The notes: generated by a model not told the origin, from the sequence alone. A stretch of 50,060 nt of DNA from JBMOGA01 sp049318625 (GCA_049318625.1 JBMOGA010000023.1:1-50060), one strand, 5' to 3'. Counted from the first letter of the stretch, positions 35,422 through 43,250 are shown. Made by a program: numbers and translations.

Positions 35422-36204
35422 CTAGCGGCCTTGCCACTGCGGCTTGCGCTTCTCGACGAAGGCACGCTGGCCCTCCTTGGCGTCTTCGCTGGCGAGCATG
35501 CGGGCGGCGGCGGGGTAGGTGGTCTCGAGCGCGGTCTCGAGATCGGGCAAGGCGAGGCTCTGCAACATGACCTGCTTCGACGCCTCGATGGCGAGCGGCG
35601 CGCCCTCGATGATCATCCGGGCCATGGCGCGGGCGCGGGCGCCGAGTTCGGCGGCCGGCACGACCTGGTTGATGAGACCGATGGCGCGGGCCTCGTCGGC
35701 CTTGATGCGCCGGCCGGTGAGCACGAGATCCATGGCGTGCTTGAGCGGCAGGGCGCGGGCGAGCCGCTGCAGCCCGCCGCCGCCGAGGGCCGCCAGCCCG
35801 ACGCGCGGCTCGGGCAGCGCGAATTCGGCGTGATCGGCGGCGATGGCGAGATCGCAGGCGGCGACGATCTCGAGGCCGCCGCCGATGGCGATGCCGTTGA
35901 TGGCGGCGATGACCGGCTTCATGAGATCGAAGCGATGGCTGATGCCGCCGAAGCCGGTCGGGGGGTGGTCGTCGGCGTTGCGGGCGGCGCGCGCCTTGAG
36001 ATCGCTGCCGACGCAGAAGGCGCGCGGGCCGGCGCCGGTGATGATGGCGACGCGCAGCGCCGGGTCGGCGGCGTAGGCATCGAGCGCGTCCGACATGGCG
36101 CGGTGGGTGGCCGGATCGAGCGCATTCATGGCGGCCGGACGGTTGATGGTGATCCAGAGGATGGCATCCTCGCGCGCGACGAGGCAGGTGTCGGTGCCGG
36201 TCAT
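35422..36204 (-). CDS. enoyl-CoA hydratase/isomerase family protein
   Basis: A 260-residue crotonase-fold enzyme. The oxyanion-hole segments are AFCVGSDLKAR and GIAIGGGLEIVAACDLA. The active-site loop EFALPEPRVGL has the Glu-Pro of many hydratases. The C-terminal domain is of normal length. The crotonase fold includes hydratases, isomerases and C-C hydrolases, so the exact reaction is open. Its start overlaps the upstream TIM-barrel gene stop by four bases (ATGA). Confidence 0.9.
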   Translation of the reverse strand: MTGTDTCLVAREDAILWITINRPAAMNALDPATHRAMSDALDAYAADPALRVAIITGAGPRAFCVGSDLKARAARNADDHPPTGFGGISHRFDLMKPVIAAINGIAIGGGLEIVAACDLAIAADHAEFALPEPRVGLAALGGGGLQRLARALPLKHAMDLVLTGRRIKADEARAIGLINQVVPAAELGARARAMARMIIEGAPLAIEASKQVMLQSLALPDLETALETTYPAAARMLASEDAKEGQRAFVEKRKPQWQGR

Positions 36205-37028
36205 GCGATGATCCCTTCGCTGAGATATCGGCGTGTCGCGTCGGCGAGCAGCGCGAGGCGCGCCTTCGGGTCGAGGTCGGGGCGCTGGGCGGCCAGCGGC
36301 ACCTCGATACCGAGCGGAATGTCGGGCGGCAGCACGGCCAGCAGTTCGCGCAGGGCGAGGCCGCCGGCGCCCGGCAGCAAGCGGTTGGTGCGCGCCTCGA
36401 CGACCAGCTGGTCCGCGGCCGGTGGCGTCAGCGGTGCGTCGCAGATCTGGAAGGTGCCGAACCGCTGGGGCTCGGTGGTGGCGATGTCGTCGAGGCGGCT
36501 CGACGAGCGGAAGACGTGCAGGGCGTCGACGAGGATGTGGGCGTTGGGGCGGCCGGCGCGGCCGATGACGTCGAGTGCGTCGGCGAACGAGCGCACCGCG
36601 CGGAACGGCATGAACTCCAGGTCGACGGCGATGCCGTAGGGGGCGGCGAGGTCGCAGATCGCGGCCAGCCGGTCGGCGACGACGTCGAAGTCGTCGCTGT
36701 TGCCGGCGACGGCCAGCCGGGTGGCGCCGATCGCCGCGCCGGTCTCGAGCATGGCCCGGTGGTCGGCGGGCCGCGTCGTCTCGGCGAGCGAGATCAACTC
36801 GATGTAGAGCACCGAGACGCCGGTGGCGGCGATCAAGGAACGGATCTCCGCCTGCTCGGCCGCCGAGGCGAGGGGGTACTCGACGGCGCCCGGCGCGGCG
36901 CGGGCCGTGCGCAGGCCGACCGAGTTGAACCCGGCCTCCGCCGCCGCCTCGATCAAGCGAGCCGGCGGCAGGTCGAGCTCGCTCAGGTGGGCGAGGGACA
37001 GCGGGATGCGGTCGTAGGCCGTCGCCAT
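36201..37028 (-). CDS. TIM-barrel isomerase/epimerase with QuiC-like ligand set
   Basis: A 275-residue AP-endonuclease-2-like barrel. Ligand-bearing strands read DLEFMPF (Glu), LVDALHVF (Asp), FQICDAPL (Gln) and LGIEVPL (Glu). This Glu-Asp-Gln-Glu order, and the Q-x-x-D-A-P and H-x-L/F details, are the same as in the N-domain of the QuiC-type protein at 44.2-46.1 kb. It may therefore be a dehydratase of a dehydroshikimate-like substrate rather than a sugar isomerase; this is inference. It overlaps the enoyl-CoA hydratase gene by four bases. Confidence 0.85.
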   Translation of the reverse strand: MATAYDRIPLSLAHLSELDLPPARLIEAAAEAGFNSVGLRTARAAPGAVEYPLASAAEQAEIRSLIAATGVSVLYIELISLAETTRPADHRAMLETGAAIGATRLAVAGNSDDFDVVADRLAAICDLAAPYGIAVDLEFMPFRAVRSFADALDVIGRAGRPNAHILVDALHVFRSSSRLDDIATTEPQRFGTFQICDAPLTPPAADQLVVEARTNRLLPGAGGLALRELLAVLPPDIPLGIEVPLAAQRPDLDPKARLALLADATRRYLSEGIIA

Positions 37029-37045
37029 GGCGGGAGCGTCCCGGA

Positions 37046-37831
37046 TCAGACGAGGGTCAGGCTGATCGACGGCAGGCTCGCGAATTTCACCACCAGCGTC
37101 TGGCCGGGCCGGATGATGGTCGGCAGCGTCAGCGAGCCGGTGAGCAGGCAGGTGCCCTTCGGCAGCGCCACCTTGCGGCGGAGCAGCTCGGTGAACGTCT
37201 CGCTGACAATTTCCAGCGGATTGCGGCGATAGGCGCCCGAGTAGGCCTGGATCGGCGGGCTGTCGTCGAGGCGCGCGTCGATCTCCATGGTGGCGAAGGG
37301 CAGGGCGCGCCAGTCGTCCACCGCCGCGCCGAGGATGGCGGCGCCGCTGGACCCGTTGTCGGCGATGCCGTCGAAGGTGTTGCCGCCGCGATGTCCGGTA
37401 CCCGGCGCATAGCGCGAGCCGGCCAGTTCGATGGCCGGGTGGAAGGACAGGCGGCTCGCGAGATCGTCGAGATCGCGGGCGCTCGCTTCCGAGGTGAGGT
37501 CGCTGCGCAGGCGGAAGGCGAACTCCGCCTCGATCTTGGCGGCGCGGACGAGGCCGGCGGGTACGCGCGCCGGGCTGTCGAAGCAGCGGTCGGCGAAGAT
37601 GCGGCCGGGCAGCGGCCCGTCGTGCCCTTCGAACACCTGGACGGCGCGCACGGTGGCGCCGACCTTCCAGCCGACGACCTTGCCGCCGATCAGCTCGGCC
37701 ATGCGGTCCTGGATTTCATAGGCCTCGGTGCGGCTGGCGGGGCCCTCGCCGGCGGCCGGCAGCGGAACTGTGCCACCGGTGCGCCAGGCTTCGGCAAGGG
37801 TGGAGGCCAGGGTTTCGAATTTCGGGTTCAT
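37046..37831 (-). CDS. 2-keto-4-pentenoate hydratase / FAH-family protein
   Basis: A 261-residue fumarylacetoacetase-C-terminal-like enzyme of the MhpD type. The metal-binding E-x-E is in AAKIEAEFAFRL, and AIELAGSRY and the C-terminal TGSLTLPTIIRPGQTL segments are typical. It would hydrate a 2-keto-enoate or cleave or decarboxylate a ketoacid. GAGGAAA lies about 6 bases before ATG 37831. It is the first enzyme gene after the LacI-type regulator, 73 bases away. Confidence 0.87.
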   Translation of the reverse strand: MNPKFETLASTLAEAWRTGGTVPLPAAGEGPASRTEAYEIQDRMAELIGGKVVGWKVGATVRAVQVFEGHDGPLPGRIFADRCFDSPARVPAGLVRAAKIEAEFAFRLRSDLTSEASARDLDDLASRLSFHPAIELAGSRYAPGTGHRGGNTFDGIADNGSSGAAILGAAVDDWRALPFATMEIDARLDDSPPIQAYSGAYRRNPLEIVSETFTELLRRKVALPKGTCLLTGSLTLPTIIRPGQTLVVKFASLPSISLTLV

Positions 37832-37904
37832 AGTGCGTTTCCTCGGTTTTTTGATTGGAGTCGGGTCGGTCGGTTCTGACGCTCCGCTGGCTGACGGGCG
37901 GGCA

Positions 37905-38915
37905 TCAACGATGCATCAGGTTCTCCCGTGTGACGATTTCGATCGGGATGGCGGCGCTCGCCGGTTGATCGTCGGCCCCCATCAAACAGCTCAGGGCCGC
38001 CTCGGCAATGCGCGTCATGTCCTGATGAATGACGGCATCCATGGTGCCGGACAACAGATAGGGCTTGGTTTCGTCGTTGAAGTTGTGGCCGATCATGACG
38101 ACCTGTTGCGCCACGCCTTCAGCCTCCAGCGCCGCCGCCACGCCGCGTTGCCCGCCGCCGACGCAGTAGATGCCACGCAGGTCGGGGTGGTCGGCGATCA
38201 ACGCGCGGACGCGGGTGAAATTCAGGTCGGCATCGTCGGCGCCGTTCACCATCTCGAGGATCTTCAGGCTGGGGTGTTCGTGGCGCAGCACGGCGCGAAA
38301 TCCGGTCTCGCGTTCCTCGTGACTGCGGTAGAGCTGGCCGCCCCACACCACGGCAAGCTTGCCGGGGCTGCGGCAGATCCGGCCCATCAGCCAGCCGGCG
38401 GTGCGGCCGGCGGCGCGATTGTCGACGCCGACGTACGCGAGGCGGTCGACGCCGGCAATATCCGAGCACAGAGTGAGAACCGGGATCGCGGCGCGGCGCA
38501 AGTACTGCGCGGCATCGCGGACCAGCGGGTGATCGACACCCTGAAAAGCCACGCCGGCGCTGCCGCGATCGCAGCAGGCCCGCAGTTGCTGGGAGAGGGC
38601 CGTGGCGTTCATGCGCTCCACGTAGGCGAGGCGCAGCGTGGCCCCCCACTTTTCGCCGGCGGCGCCGAGCGCCTCGCCGAGCACTTCCGTCGAACGCCCC
38701 GAGTGGGCCGGCAGGAAGATATCGAAATGGTGGGCCACTGCGGCGCGGCTGCGGGTCGTGCGGGGGTGGCCCGCCATTTCCCGGATCGCCTTCTCGACGC
38801 GCGCCACGGTGGTCTCGCGGACGCCGCCCCGGCCATTGATCACGCGGTCGACGGTCGCGGTGCTGACTCCCGCGCGCGCCGCCACCTCGGACACTCTCGG
38901 CCGGCGTTCCAGCAC
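37905..38915 (-). CDS. LacI-family transcriptional regulator
   Basis: A repressor-type protein of about 336 aa. The N-terminal HTH is RVSEVAARAGVSTATVDRVINGRGG, here split as VSEVAARAGVS and TATVDRVING, followed by the hinge region. A ribose-binding-protein-like sensor domain (residues ~60-330) follows, with DIAGVDRLAYVGVDN and VMIGHNFN segments. The GTG at 38915 is chosen since GGGAG is 7 bases upstream; GTG 38921 or TTG 38945 are longer options. It is the first gene of the minus-strand operon and faces the liv operon, so it likely controls both. Confidence 0.9.
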   Translation of the reverse strand: MLERRPRVSEVAARAGVSTATVDRVINGRGGVRETTVARVEKAIREMAGHPRTTRSRAAVAHHFDIFLPAHSGRSTEVLGEALGAAGEKWGATLRLAYVERMNATALSQQLRACCDRGSAGVAFQGVDHPLVRDAAQYLRRAAIPVLTLCSDIAGVDRLAYVGVDNRAAGRTAGWLMGRICRSPGKLAVVWGGQLYRSHEERETGFRAVLRHEHPSLKILEMVNGADDADLNFTRVRALIADHPDLRGIYCVGGGQRGVAAALEAEGVAQQVVMIGHNFNDETKPYLLSGTMDAVIHQDMTRIAEAALSCLMGADDQPASAAIPIEIVTRENLMHR

Positions 38916-38946
38916 CGTCACGCTCCCGGGTCTGTGGACCGTCAAT

Positions 38947-38964
38947 CTGATGGAAAACCATCAG
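38947..38964. repeat. inverted repeat by the regulator start
   Basis: CTGATGG-AAAA-CCATCAG is a perfect 7-bp inverted repeat with a 4-base centre, 31 bases before the chosen regulator start and directly before the alternative TTG. It could be an autoregulatory operator or an mRNA hairpin in the leader. The half CCATCA/TGATGG recurs in the 16-base sites. Confidence 0.55.
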
Positions 38965-38980
38965 GTATGGTCCCGCACAC

Positions 38981-38996
38981 CCATCATCTGATGATC
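38981..38996 (-). promoter_or_regulatory. candidate LacI operator, copy 1
   Basis: On the minus strand GATCATCAGATGATGG, near-palindromic (ATCAT-N3-ATGAT). It matches copy 2 at 14 of 16 bases. It covers the -10-like GATGAT (38983-38988) of a leftward promoter. Confidence 0.55.
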
Positions 38997-39012
38997 AGGA
39001 CCGTTTGTGCAA
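38983..39012 (-). promoter_or_regulatory. candidate leftward promoter of the regulator and catabolic operon
   Basis: On the minus strand TTGCAC (39012-39007) and GATGAT (38988-38983), spacing 18. The -35 matches consensus poorly (3 of 6). Its value rests on the mirror-like arrangement with the rightward promoter, where the same GATGAT lies within the same operator. Confidence 0.35.
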
Positions 39013-39065
39013 CCGCGTTTTTCGCAGGACTGGTAAGGCTGCAGGCGGGTTGGGGCGATTGCGTG

Positions 39066-39094
39066 TTGACGCCATGGGACGATCATATGATGAT
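39066..39094 (+). promoter_or_regulatory. candidate rightward promoter of the liv operon
   Basis: TTGACG (39066-39071, 5 of 6) and GATGAT (39089-39094, 4 of 6) with a 17-base spacer. The -10 is inside operator copy 2, as expected for repression by occlusion. It implies a leader of about 240 bases before the binding-protein gene. Confidence 0.45.
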
Positions 39095-39096
39095 GG
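39081..39096 (+). promoter_or_regulatory. candidate LacI operator, copy 2
   Basis: GATCATATGATGATGG, containing the perfect palindrome ATCATATGAT (39082-39091). It is exactly 100 bases from copy 1 and in the opposite orientation, a layout that would suit a repressor loop between the two promoters. Confidence 0.55.
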
Positions 39097-39275
39097 GTTG
39101 AAGGCTGATCCAGGTCATCGGATCGTCCGGGGCCGGTCTCGGTGGCCGCAATATTTCGCGCAGCGGCTTGACGGACATCGGGTGACGGTGTTGGTCGAAG
39201 GGGACGGTCGGATCCGGTGGATTTGACGTTGAACGATGCGCCTGCGGCCGGTCAGCCGGCGGGGCGCCAAGACTG

Positions 39276-39320
39276 AACGAGCAAAGCCCGTCAAGGGCTC
39301 GTTTCGGGTCAAAAGACCCG
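39276..39320 (+). promoter_or_regulatory. tandem stem-loops in the liv leader
   Basis: Two adjacent hairpins: AACGAGC (39276-39282) with GCTCGTT (39297-39303), and CGGGTC-AAAA-GACCCG (39305-39320). They end about 10 bases before the purine-rich Shine-Dalgarno of the binding-protein gene. No T-run follows, so mRNA stability or translational control is likelier than termination. Confidence 0.55.
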
Positions 39321-39344
39321 ATGCCAGTGCAGGAGGAGGAAACG

Positions 39345-40562
39345 ATGGCAGTTGAACTCAAGCGAGTGATGATGGCGCTTGCGCCAGCGGCAGCGCTGGT
39401 GCTCGGGGCGGCCGTGCCGGCCCAGGCGCAGGACGGCGTGATCCGCATCGGCGTGACGCTGCGCATGGTAGTCGAAAACGGCATCAAATACGGCCAGATG
39501 ACGAAGGACGAGCTGGAGTCGGTCAACGCGGCCGGCGGCATCAACGGCAAGAAGATCGAAGTCATCCTGCTCGATGACGAGTGCAAGCCGGAGAAGGGCG
39601 TCGCCAACGTCAACCGGTTCATCCATCAGCACAAGGTGCATCTCGTTCTCGGCTCGACCTGCAGCTCGGTGACGATGCCGATGGTCGACATCACGGCCAA
39701 GGAAGAAGTGCCGCAGATCGTGCCGCACTCGACCAATGCCAACATCACCAAGAAGGGCAGCGACTGGGTGTTCCGCACGGCGGTGTCGGAGCGGTTCTAC
39801 GCGTCGGTCCACGCCAAGTATCTGTCCGAGAACGTTGGCAAGAAGGTCGCCTACCTGTTCACGACGGACGGAGCCGGCATCGGCTTCACCAAGGACTACC
39901 AGGCCTTCATGCGCAAGACCTACAAGGAAGAGCCGGTCTACGAGGCGCAGATGCAGGAGACGGATCTCGATTTCCGCTCGCATCTCCTGAAGATCAAGTC
40001 GATGAACCCGGATGTGCTCGCGATCGGCGGTCAGCTGGATGCGATCGCGCGCATCACGCAGCAGTCCTACGAAGTCGGTATTCCGGCCAAGGTGCGTCGC
40101 GTGGCGGCCTCGGCCGCTTCGAACGGCCCGGTGCCTGAACTGGCTGGTGACTCCGCCGTCGGTTTGACGTTCGCCGCTGCGTTCAACTGCAAGGACGAGC
40201 GGCCGGTCGCGCAGGCGTTCGTGAAGCTGGTACAGGACAAGTACAAGGTCCGCTGCCCCGATCACGATTTCAGCCAGGCCTACGAGACCGCCCAGATCGT
40301 CAAGCTCGCTCTCAAGAATGCGAATCTCGCGCTGACGGATGCGGGCCTGAAGGCCGATCGCACTGCGATCCGTGACGCGCTGGCCGGGATCAAGAACTTC
40401 AGCGGTCTCGCCTCGGGTCCGATCAACTTCTGCGCTGACGCCACCCCGCAGTGCCGGGACGGCAACCGGACCGGCATCCTCGTGGAGTACACGAAGGGCG
40501 GCAAGGACTACGACTCGCGCGTGCTGGCGCGAGTGTCGTTCGACGCCGATTTCGGTCTCTGA
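39345..40562 (+). CDS. ABC transporter solute-binding protein, Liv-type
   Basis: A 405-residue periplasmic binding protein of the type I, LivJ-like fold. The signal peptide is clear (about 29 residues, LVLGAAVPAQAQ). The mature protein begins GVIRIGVTLRM and has GGINGKKIEVILLDDE and STNANITKKGSDWVFR, typical of the family. It contains six Cys residues (in DDEC, GSTC, FNC, VRC, NFC and PQC), unusual for such proteins and possibly forming disulfides. AGGAGGAGGAAACG precedes ATG 39345. Liv-type binding proteins also bind aromatic and cyclic acids, so context rather than family name should guide the ligand. Confidence 0.92.
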   Translation: MAVELKRVMMALAPAAALVLGAAVPAQAQDGVIRIGVTLRMVVENGIKYGQMTKDELESVNAAGGINGKKIEVILLDDECKPEKGVANVNRFIHQHKVHLVLGSTCSSVTMPMVDITAKEEVPQIVPHSTNANITKKGSDWVFRTAVSERFYASVHAKYLSENVGKKVAYLFTTDGAGIGFTKDYQAFMRKTYKEEPVYEAQMQETDLDFRSHLLKIKSMNPDVLAIGGQLDAIARITQQSYEVGIPAKVRRVAASAASNGPVPELAGDSAVGLTFAAAFNCKDERPVAQAFVKLVQDKYKVRCPDHDFSQAYETAQIVKLALKNANLALTDAGLKADRTAIRDALAGIKNFSGLASGPINFCADATPQCRDGNRTGILVEYTKGGKDYDSRVLARVSFDADFGL

Positions 40563-40583
40563 ACTCTGACGGCTTCGTGACGT

Positions 40584-40624
40584 CCGGCCGGCCTGCGCTC
40601 CCGATGGGAACGCGGGACGGCCGG
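40584..40624 (+). terminator. intercistronic stem-loop after the Liv binding-protein gene
   Basis: A long hairpin of three stacked stems: CCGGCCG with CGGCCGG, CCTGCG with CGCGGG (one wobble) and TCCC with GGGA, with a GAT loop and two single mismatches. It starts 21 bases after the stop. No strong T-run follows. It likely protects the upstream mRNA or partly attenuates the permease genes. Confidence 0.7.
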
Positions 40625-40695
40625 GTTCTCTCCTCTGGCAAGTCGGGCGCACAGTGACCGTCGAATCGAAAGGTCCAGGGACCGAAGGGGTCCAA

Positions 40696-41712
40696 GTGGG
40701 TGGGGTTGCCGGCTGGTGGGCCGAGCTTCATCCTGCGGTGCCGTGGCTCGTCGGTATCGCCGTTTTGCTGCCGCTGCCGTTCTTGTTGCCGAATGCCTAC
40801 CACCAGTACGTCGTCAACGTCATATTCATCAACATCATCCTGGCGGTGGGTCTCAACATCGTCAAAGGTTTCGCCGGTCAGGTCACGGTCGGGCACATCG
40901 CCGTCGCCGCGATCGGGGCCTACGCGTCCGCGGTATGCGCGCTGAAGCTCGGGTTGCCGTTCTGGGCGGCGCTGCCGGCGGCGGTGATTTTGACGGGGCT
41001 CGCCGGGGCACTGATCGGCATACCGTCGTTCCGGCTCGAAGGCGCGTATCTGGCGCTCGCCACGCTCGGGCTCGCCGAGTCGGTGCGCATCATCATCTCG
41101 GGCACGGAGTTTCTCGGCGGCGCCATCGGGCTCGAGAACATTCCGCCGCCCTACCTCGGGTCGATGGCGCTGGATTCGCACAGAGCCTACTACTACGTGG
41201 TCATGCCGATCTCGCTGATGGGCATCTATTTCTCGTTCAGCATCTTGAGCTCGGACATCGGGCGGGCGTTCCGGGCGATCCGCGAGGATCAGCTGGCCGC
41301 CGCCGCGAGCGGCGTCAACGTGCGCAAGTACAAGGTGATCGCATTCGTTCTGAGCGCGCTGTATGCGGGCTGCGCCGGCAGTCTCAAGGCGCACATGGCG
41401 CCTGGGTTCCTGGCACCGAACGACTATACGCTCACGGAAATGGTGACGCTGCTGCTGATGGTGGTGTTCGGCGGCATCGGCCACATCTGGGGCGGCGTCG
41501 TCGGCGCCGTCGTGGTGACGATCATCAACGACCTGACGCAGGACTATTATCAGTACCGCATGGCGATATTCGGCACCGTCATCGTGCTGACGGTGATGTT
41601 CATGCCGCGCGGGATCGGTGGCATCATCGACGACTACTTCATGCGCCGCCGGTTCAAGGCGATCCGCGATGCCCGCTCGAAGGCGCGGGAGGGCGAACAT
41701 GACGCTGCTTGA
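40696..41712 (+). CDS. ABC transporter permease, LivM-type
   Basis: A 338-residue inner-membrane permease with 8-10 helices. LivM marks are VGLNIVKGFAGQVTVGHIAVAAIGAY, IGIPSFRLEGAYLALATLG and RAIREDQLAAAASGVNVRKYK (the loop that meets the ATPases). GTG 40696 is chosen because GAAGGGG is 5 bases upstream; GTG 40654 would add 14 residues without a good Shine-Dalgarno. It overlaps the next gene by 14 bases. Confidence 0.9.
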   Translation: MGGVAGWWAELHPAVPWLVGIAVLLPLPFLLPNAYHQYVVNVIFINIILAVGLNIVKGFAGQVTVGHIAVAAIGAYASAVCALKLGLPFWAALPAAVILTGLAGALIGIPSFRLEGAYLALATLGLAESVRIIISGTEFLGGAIGLENIPPPYLGSMALDSHRAYYYVVMPISLMGIYFSFSILSSDIGRAFRAIREDQLAAAASGVNVRKYKVIAFVLSALYAGCAGSLKAHMAPGFLAPNDYTLTEMVTLLLMVVFGGIGHIWGGVVGAVVVTIINDLTQDYYQYRMAIFGTVIVLTVMFMPRGIGGIIDDYFMRRRFKAIRDARSKAREGEHDAA

Positions 41713-42502
41713 GGTCAGCAATCTCAGCAAGCGGTTCGGCGGCTTTGCTGCGCTTTCGAATGTGAACTTCACGGTCCGTCAGGGCGAGGTGCGCGGCATC
41801 ATCGGGCCGAACGGGTCGGGCAAGAGCACGTTGTTCAATCTGATCTCGGGCGTCTATCAGCCCGAGCCCGGCGCCCGCGTCGTGTTCGACGGCACCGACA
41901 TCACCGGCTGGGAGGCGCACGACATCGCCCGGCGGGGGGTGGCGCGGACGTTCCAGCTGCTGCGCATCTTCGGCGGCATGAGCGTGCTGGAAAACATGAT
42001 GATCGGCCATCATGCGCTGATGGGCTATTCCAACGCGGCGGCGATCATCGGGGCGCCGAGTGTGCGGGCCGAGGAGCGGCGCGTGCGGGCCGAGATGATG
42101 GAACTGCTGTCGTTCATCGGCCTCGCCGACTATGCGGAGATGCCGGCCGGCGAGATGTCGGGCGGCCAGCGCCGGCTGCTGGCGCTGGGCCGGGCGATGG
42201 CCGCCAAGCCAAAATTGCTGATGCTCGACGAGCCGGGCGCAGGCTTGTCGCCCACCAACGTCGACATCCTGCTCGAGACGGTGCTGGCCCTGCAGGCGCG
42301 GTTCGGCATCACGATCATCATCATCGAGCACATTCTGAAGCTAGTCATGGACACCTGCCAGATCGTGACCGTGCTGGAGCACGGCGAGAAGATCGCCGAG
42401 GGGACTCCGGCCGAGGTGAAGGAAAATCACGCCGTGATCGAGGCCTACCTCGGCAAGGAAATGAAGGACGAGGAAGTCAGAGCGTTCATGCGCTCGGCTT
42501 GA
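41699..42502 (+). CDS. ABC transporter ATP-binding protein, LivG-type
   Basis: A 267-residue ATPase of the Liv importer. Walker A GPNGSGKST, ABC signature MSGGQRRLLALGRAM, Walker B LLMLDEPGAGLSP and the switch His in IIIEHIL are intact. The LivG-type extra segment around LLRIFGGMSVLENMMIGHHA is present. ATG 41699 has GGGAGGG 6 bases upstream and overlaps the end of LivM. Confidence 0.95.
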   Translation: MTLLEVSNLSKRFGGFAALSNVNFTVRQGEVRGIIGPNGSGKSTLFNLISGVYQPEPGARVVFDGTDITGWEAHDIARRGVARTFQLLRIFGGMSVLENMMIGHHALMGYSNAAAIIGAPSVRAEERRVRAEMMELLSFIGLADYAEMPAGEMSGGQRRLLALGRAMAAKPKLLMLDEPGAGLSPTNVDILLETVLALQARFGITIIIIEHILKLVMDTCQIVTVLEHGEKIAEGTPAEVKENHAVIEAYLGKEMKDEEVRAFMRSA

Positions 42503-42518
42503 CGGGGAAACGGGAGCG

Positions 42519-43250
42519 ATGCTCGAGATCAAGGATCTGGTCGGCGGCTACGGCAACGTCCGTATCTTGAACGGGGCGAGCCTCAATGTCGCGCGCGGCC
42601 AGATCGTGGCGCTGCTCGGCGGCAACGGTACCGGCAAGTCGACGCTTCTCAAGGCGACGTCGGGCCTCATCAAGCCTTGGAGCGGTTCGATCACCTTCGA
42701 CGGCGAGCGCATCGACGGGCTGCGCCCGGACCTCATCGTGCGGCGCGGTCTCGTGCAGGTGACGCAGGGCAAAGAAGCGTTCCCCGGCATGACGGTCGAG
42801 GAGAACCTCAAGCTCGGCGCCTACACGGTGCGCGAGAGCGCGAAGATCGCGGCCGGGCTCGAGCGCGTCTATAGTTATTTCCCGGTGCTGAAGGACAAGC
42901 GCAAGCAGCTGTCTGGCACGCTGTCGGGCGGCCAGCTGCAGATGGTCTGCATCGGTCGGGGGCTGATGTCGAGCCCGCGCATGATCATGCTCGACGAGCC
43001 GAGCGCCGCGTTGGCGCCGCAGGTCGTGCTCGACATCTTCCGCACCATCGGACGCATCGCCAAGGACGGCATGACCGTGCTGATGGTGGAGCAGAACGTG
43101 CGCATGGCGCTGCTGCTGGCGGAGTACGGCTATGTGATCAAGGACGGCATCATCCATATCGAGGGGCCGGCCGACCAGTTGATCTACGACGACAATGTGC
43201 GGCTGTCGTATCTCGGCGGCACGGTCGCAAATCGGGAGGCCCAGCTGTGA
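42519..43250 (+). CDS. ABC transporter ATP-binding protein, LivF-type
   Basis: A 243-residue ATPase, partner of LivG. Walker A GGNGTGKST, signature LSGGQLQMVCIGRGL, Walker B MIMLDEPSAALAP and the switch region VEQNVRMALLL are intact. GGGAG precedes ATG 42519. Seventeen bases separate it from LivG. Confidence 0.95.
   Translation: MLEIKDLVGGYGNVRILNGASLNVARGQIVALLGGNGTGKSTLLKATSGLIKPWSGSITFDGERIDGLRPDLIVRRGLVQVTQGKEAFPGMTVEENLKLGAYTVRESAKIAAGLERVYSYFPVLKDKRKQLSGTLSGGQLQMVCIGRGLMSSPRMIMLDEPSAALAPQVVLDIFRTIGRIAKDGMTVLMVEQNVRMALLLAEYGYVIKDGIIHIEGPADQLIYDDNVRLSYLGGTVANREAQL

Larger units (their letters stand above)
38916..39344. promoter_or_regulatory. divergent control region of the catabolic and liv operons
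   Basis: About 430 bases with no convincing gene. It holds two inverted copies of a 16-base site, an inverted repeat next to the regulator start, candidate divergent promoters, and two stem-loops in the liv leader, each listed separately. A 73-residue frame at 39005-39226 looks like a chance ORF. Confidence 0.6.

Noticed and set aside
39005..39226. 73-codon open frame in the liv control region
   Set aside because: Arg/Gly-rich, no Shine-Dalgarno, and it would cover promoter and operator-like sites.
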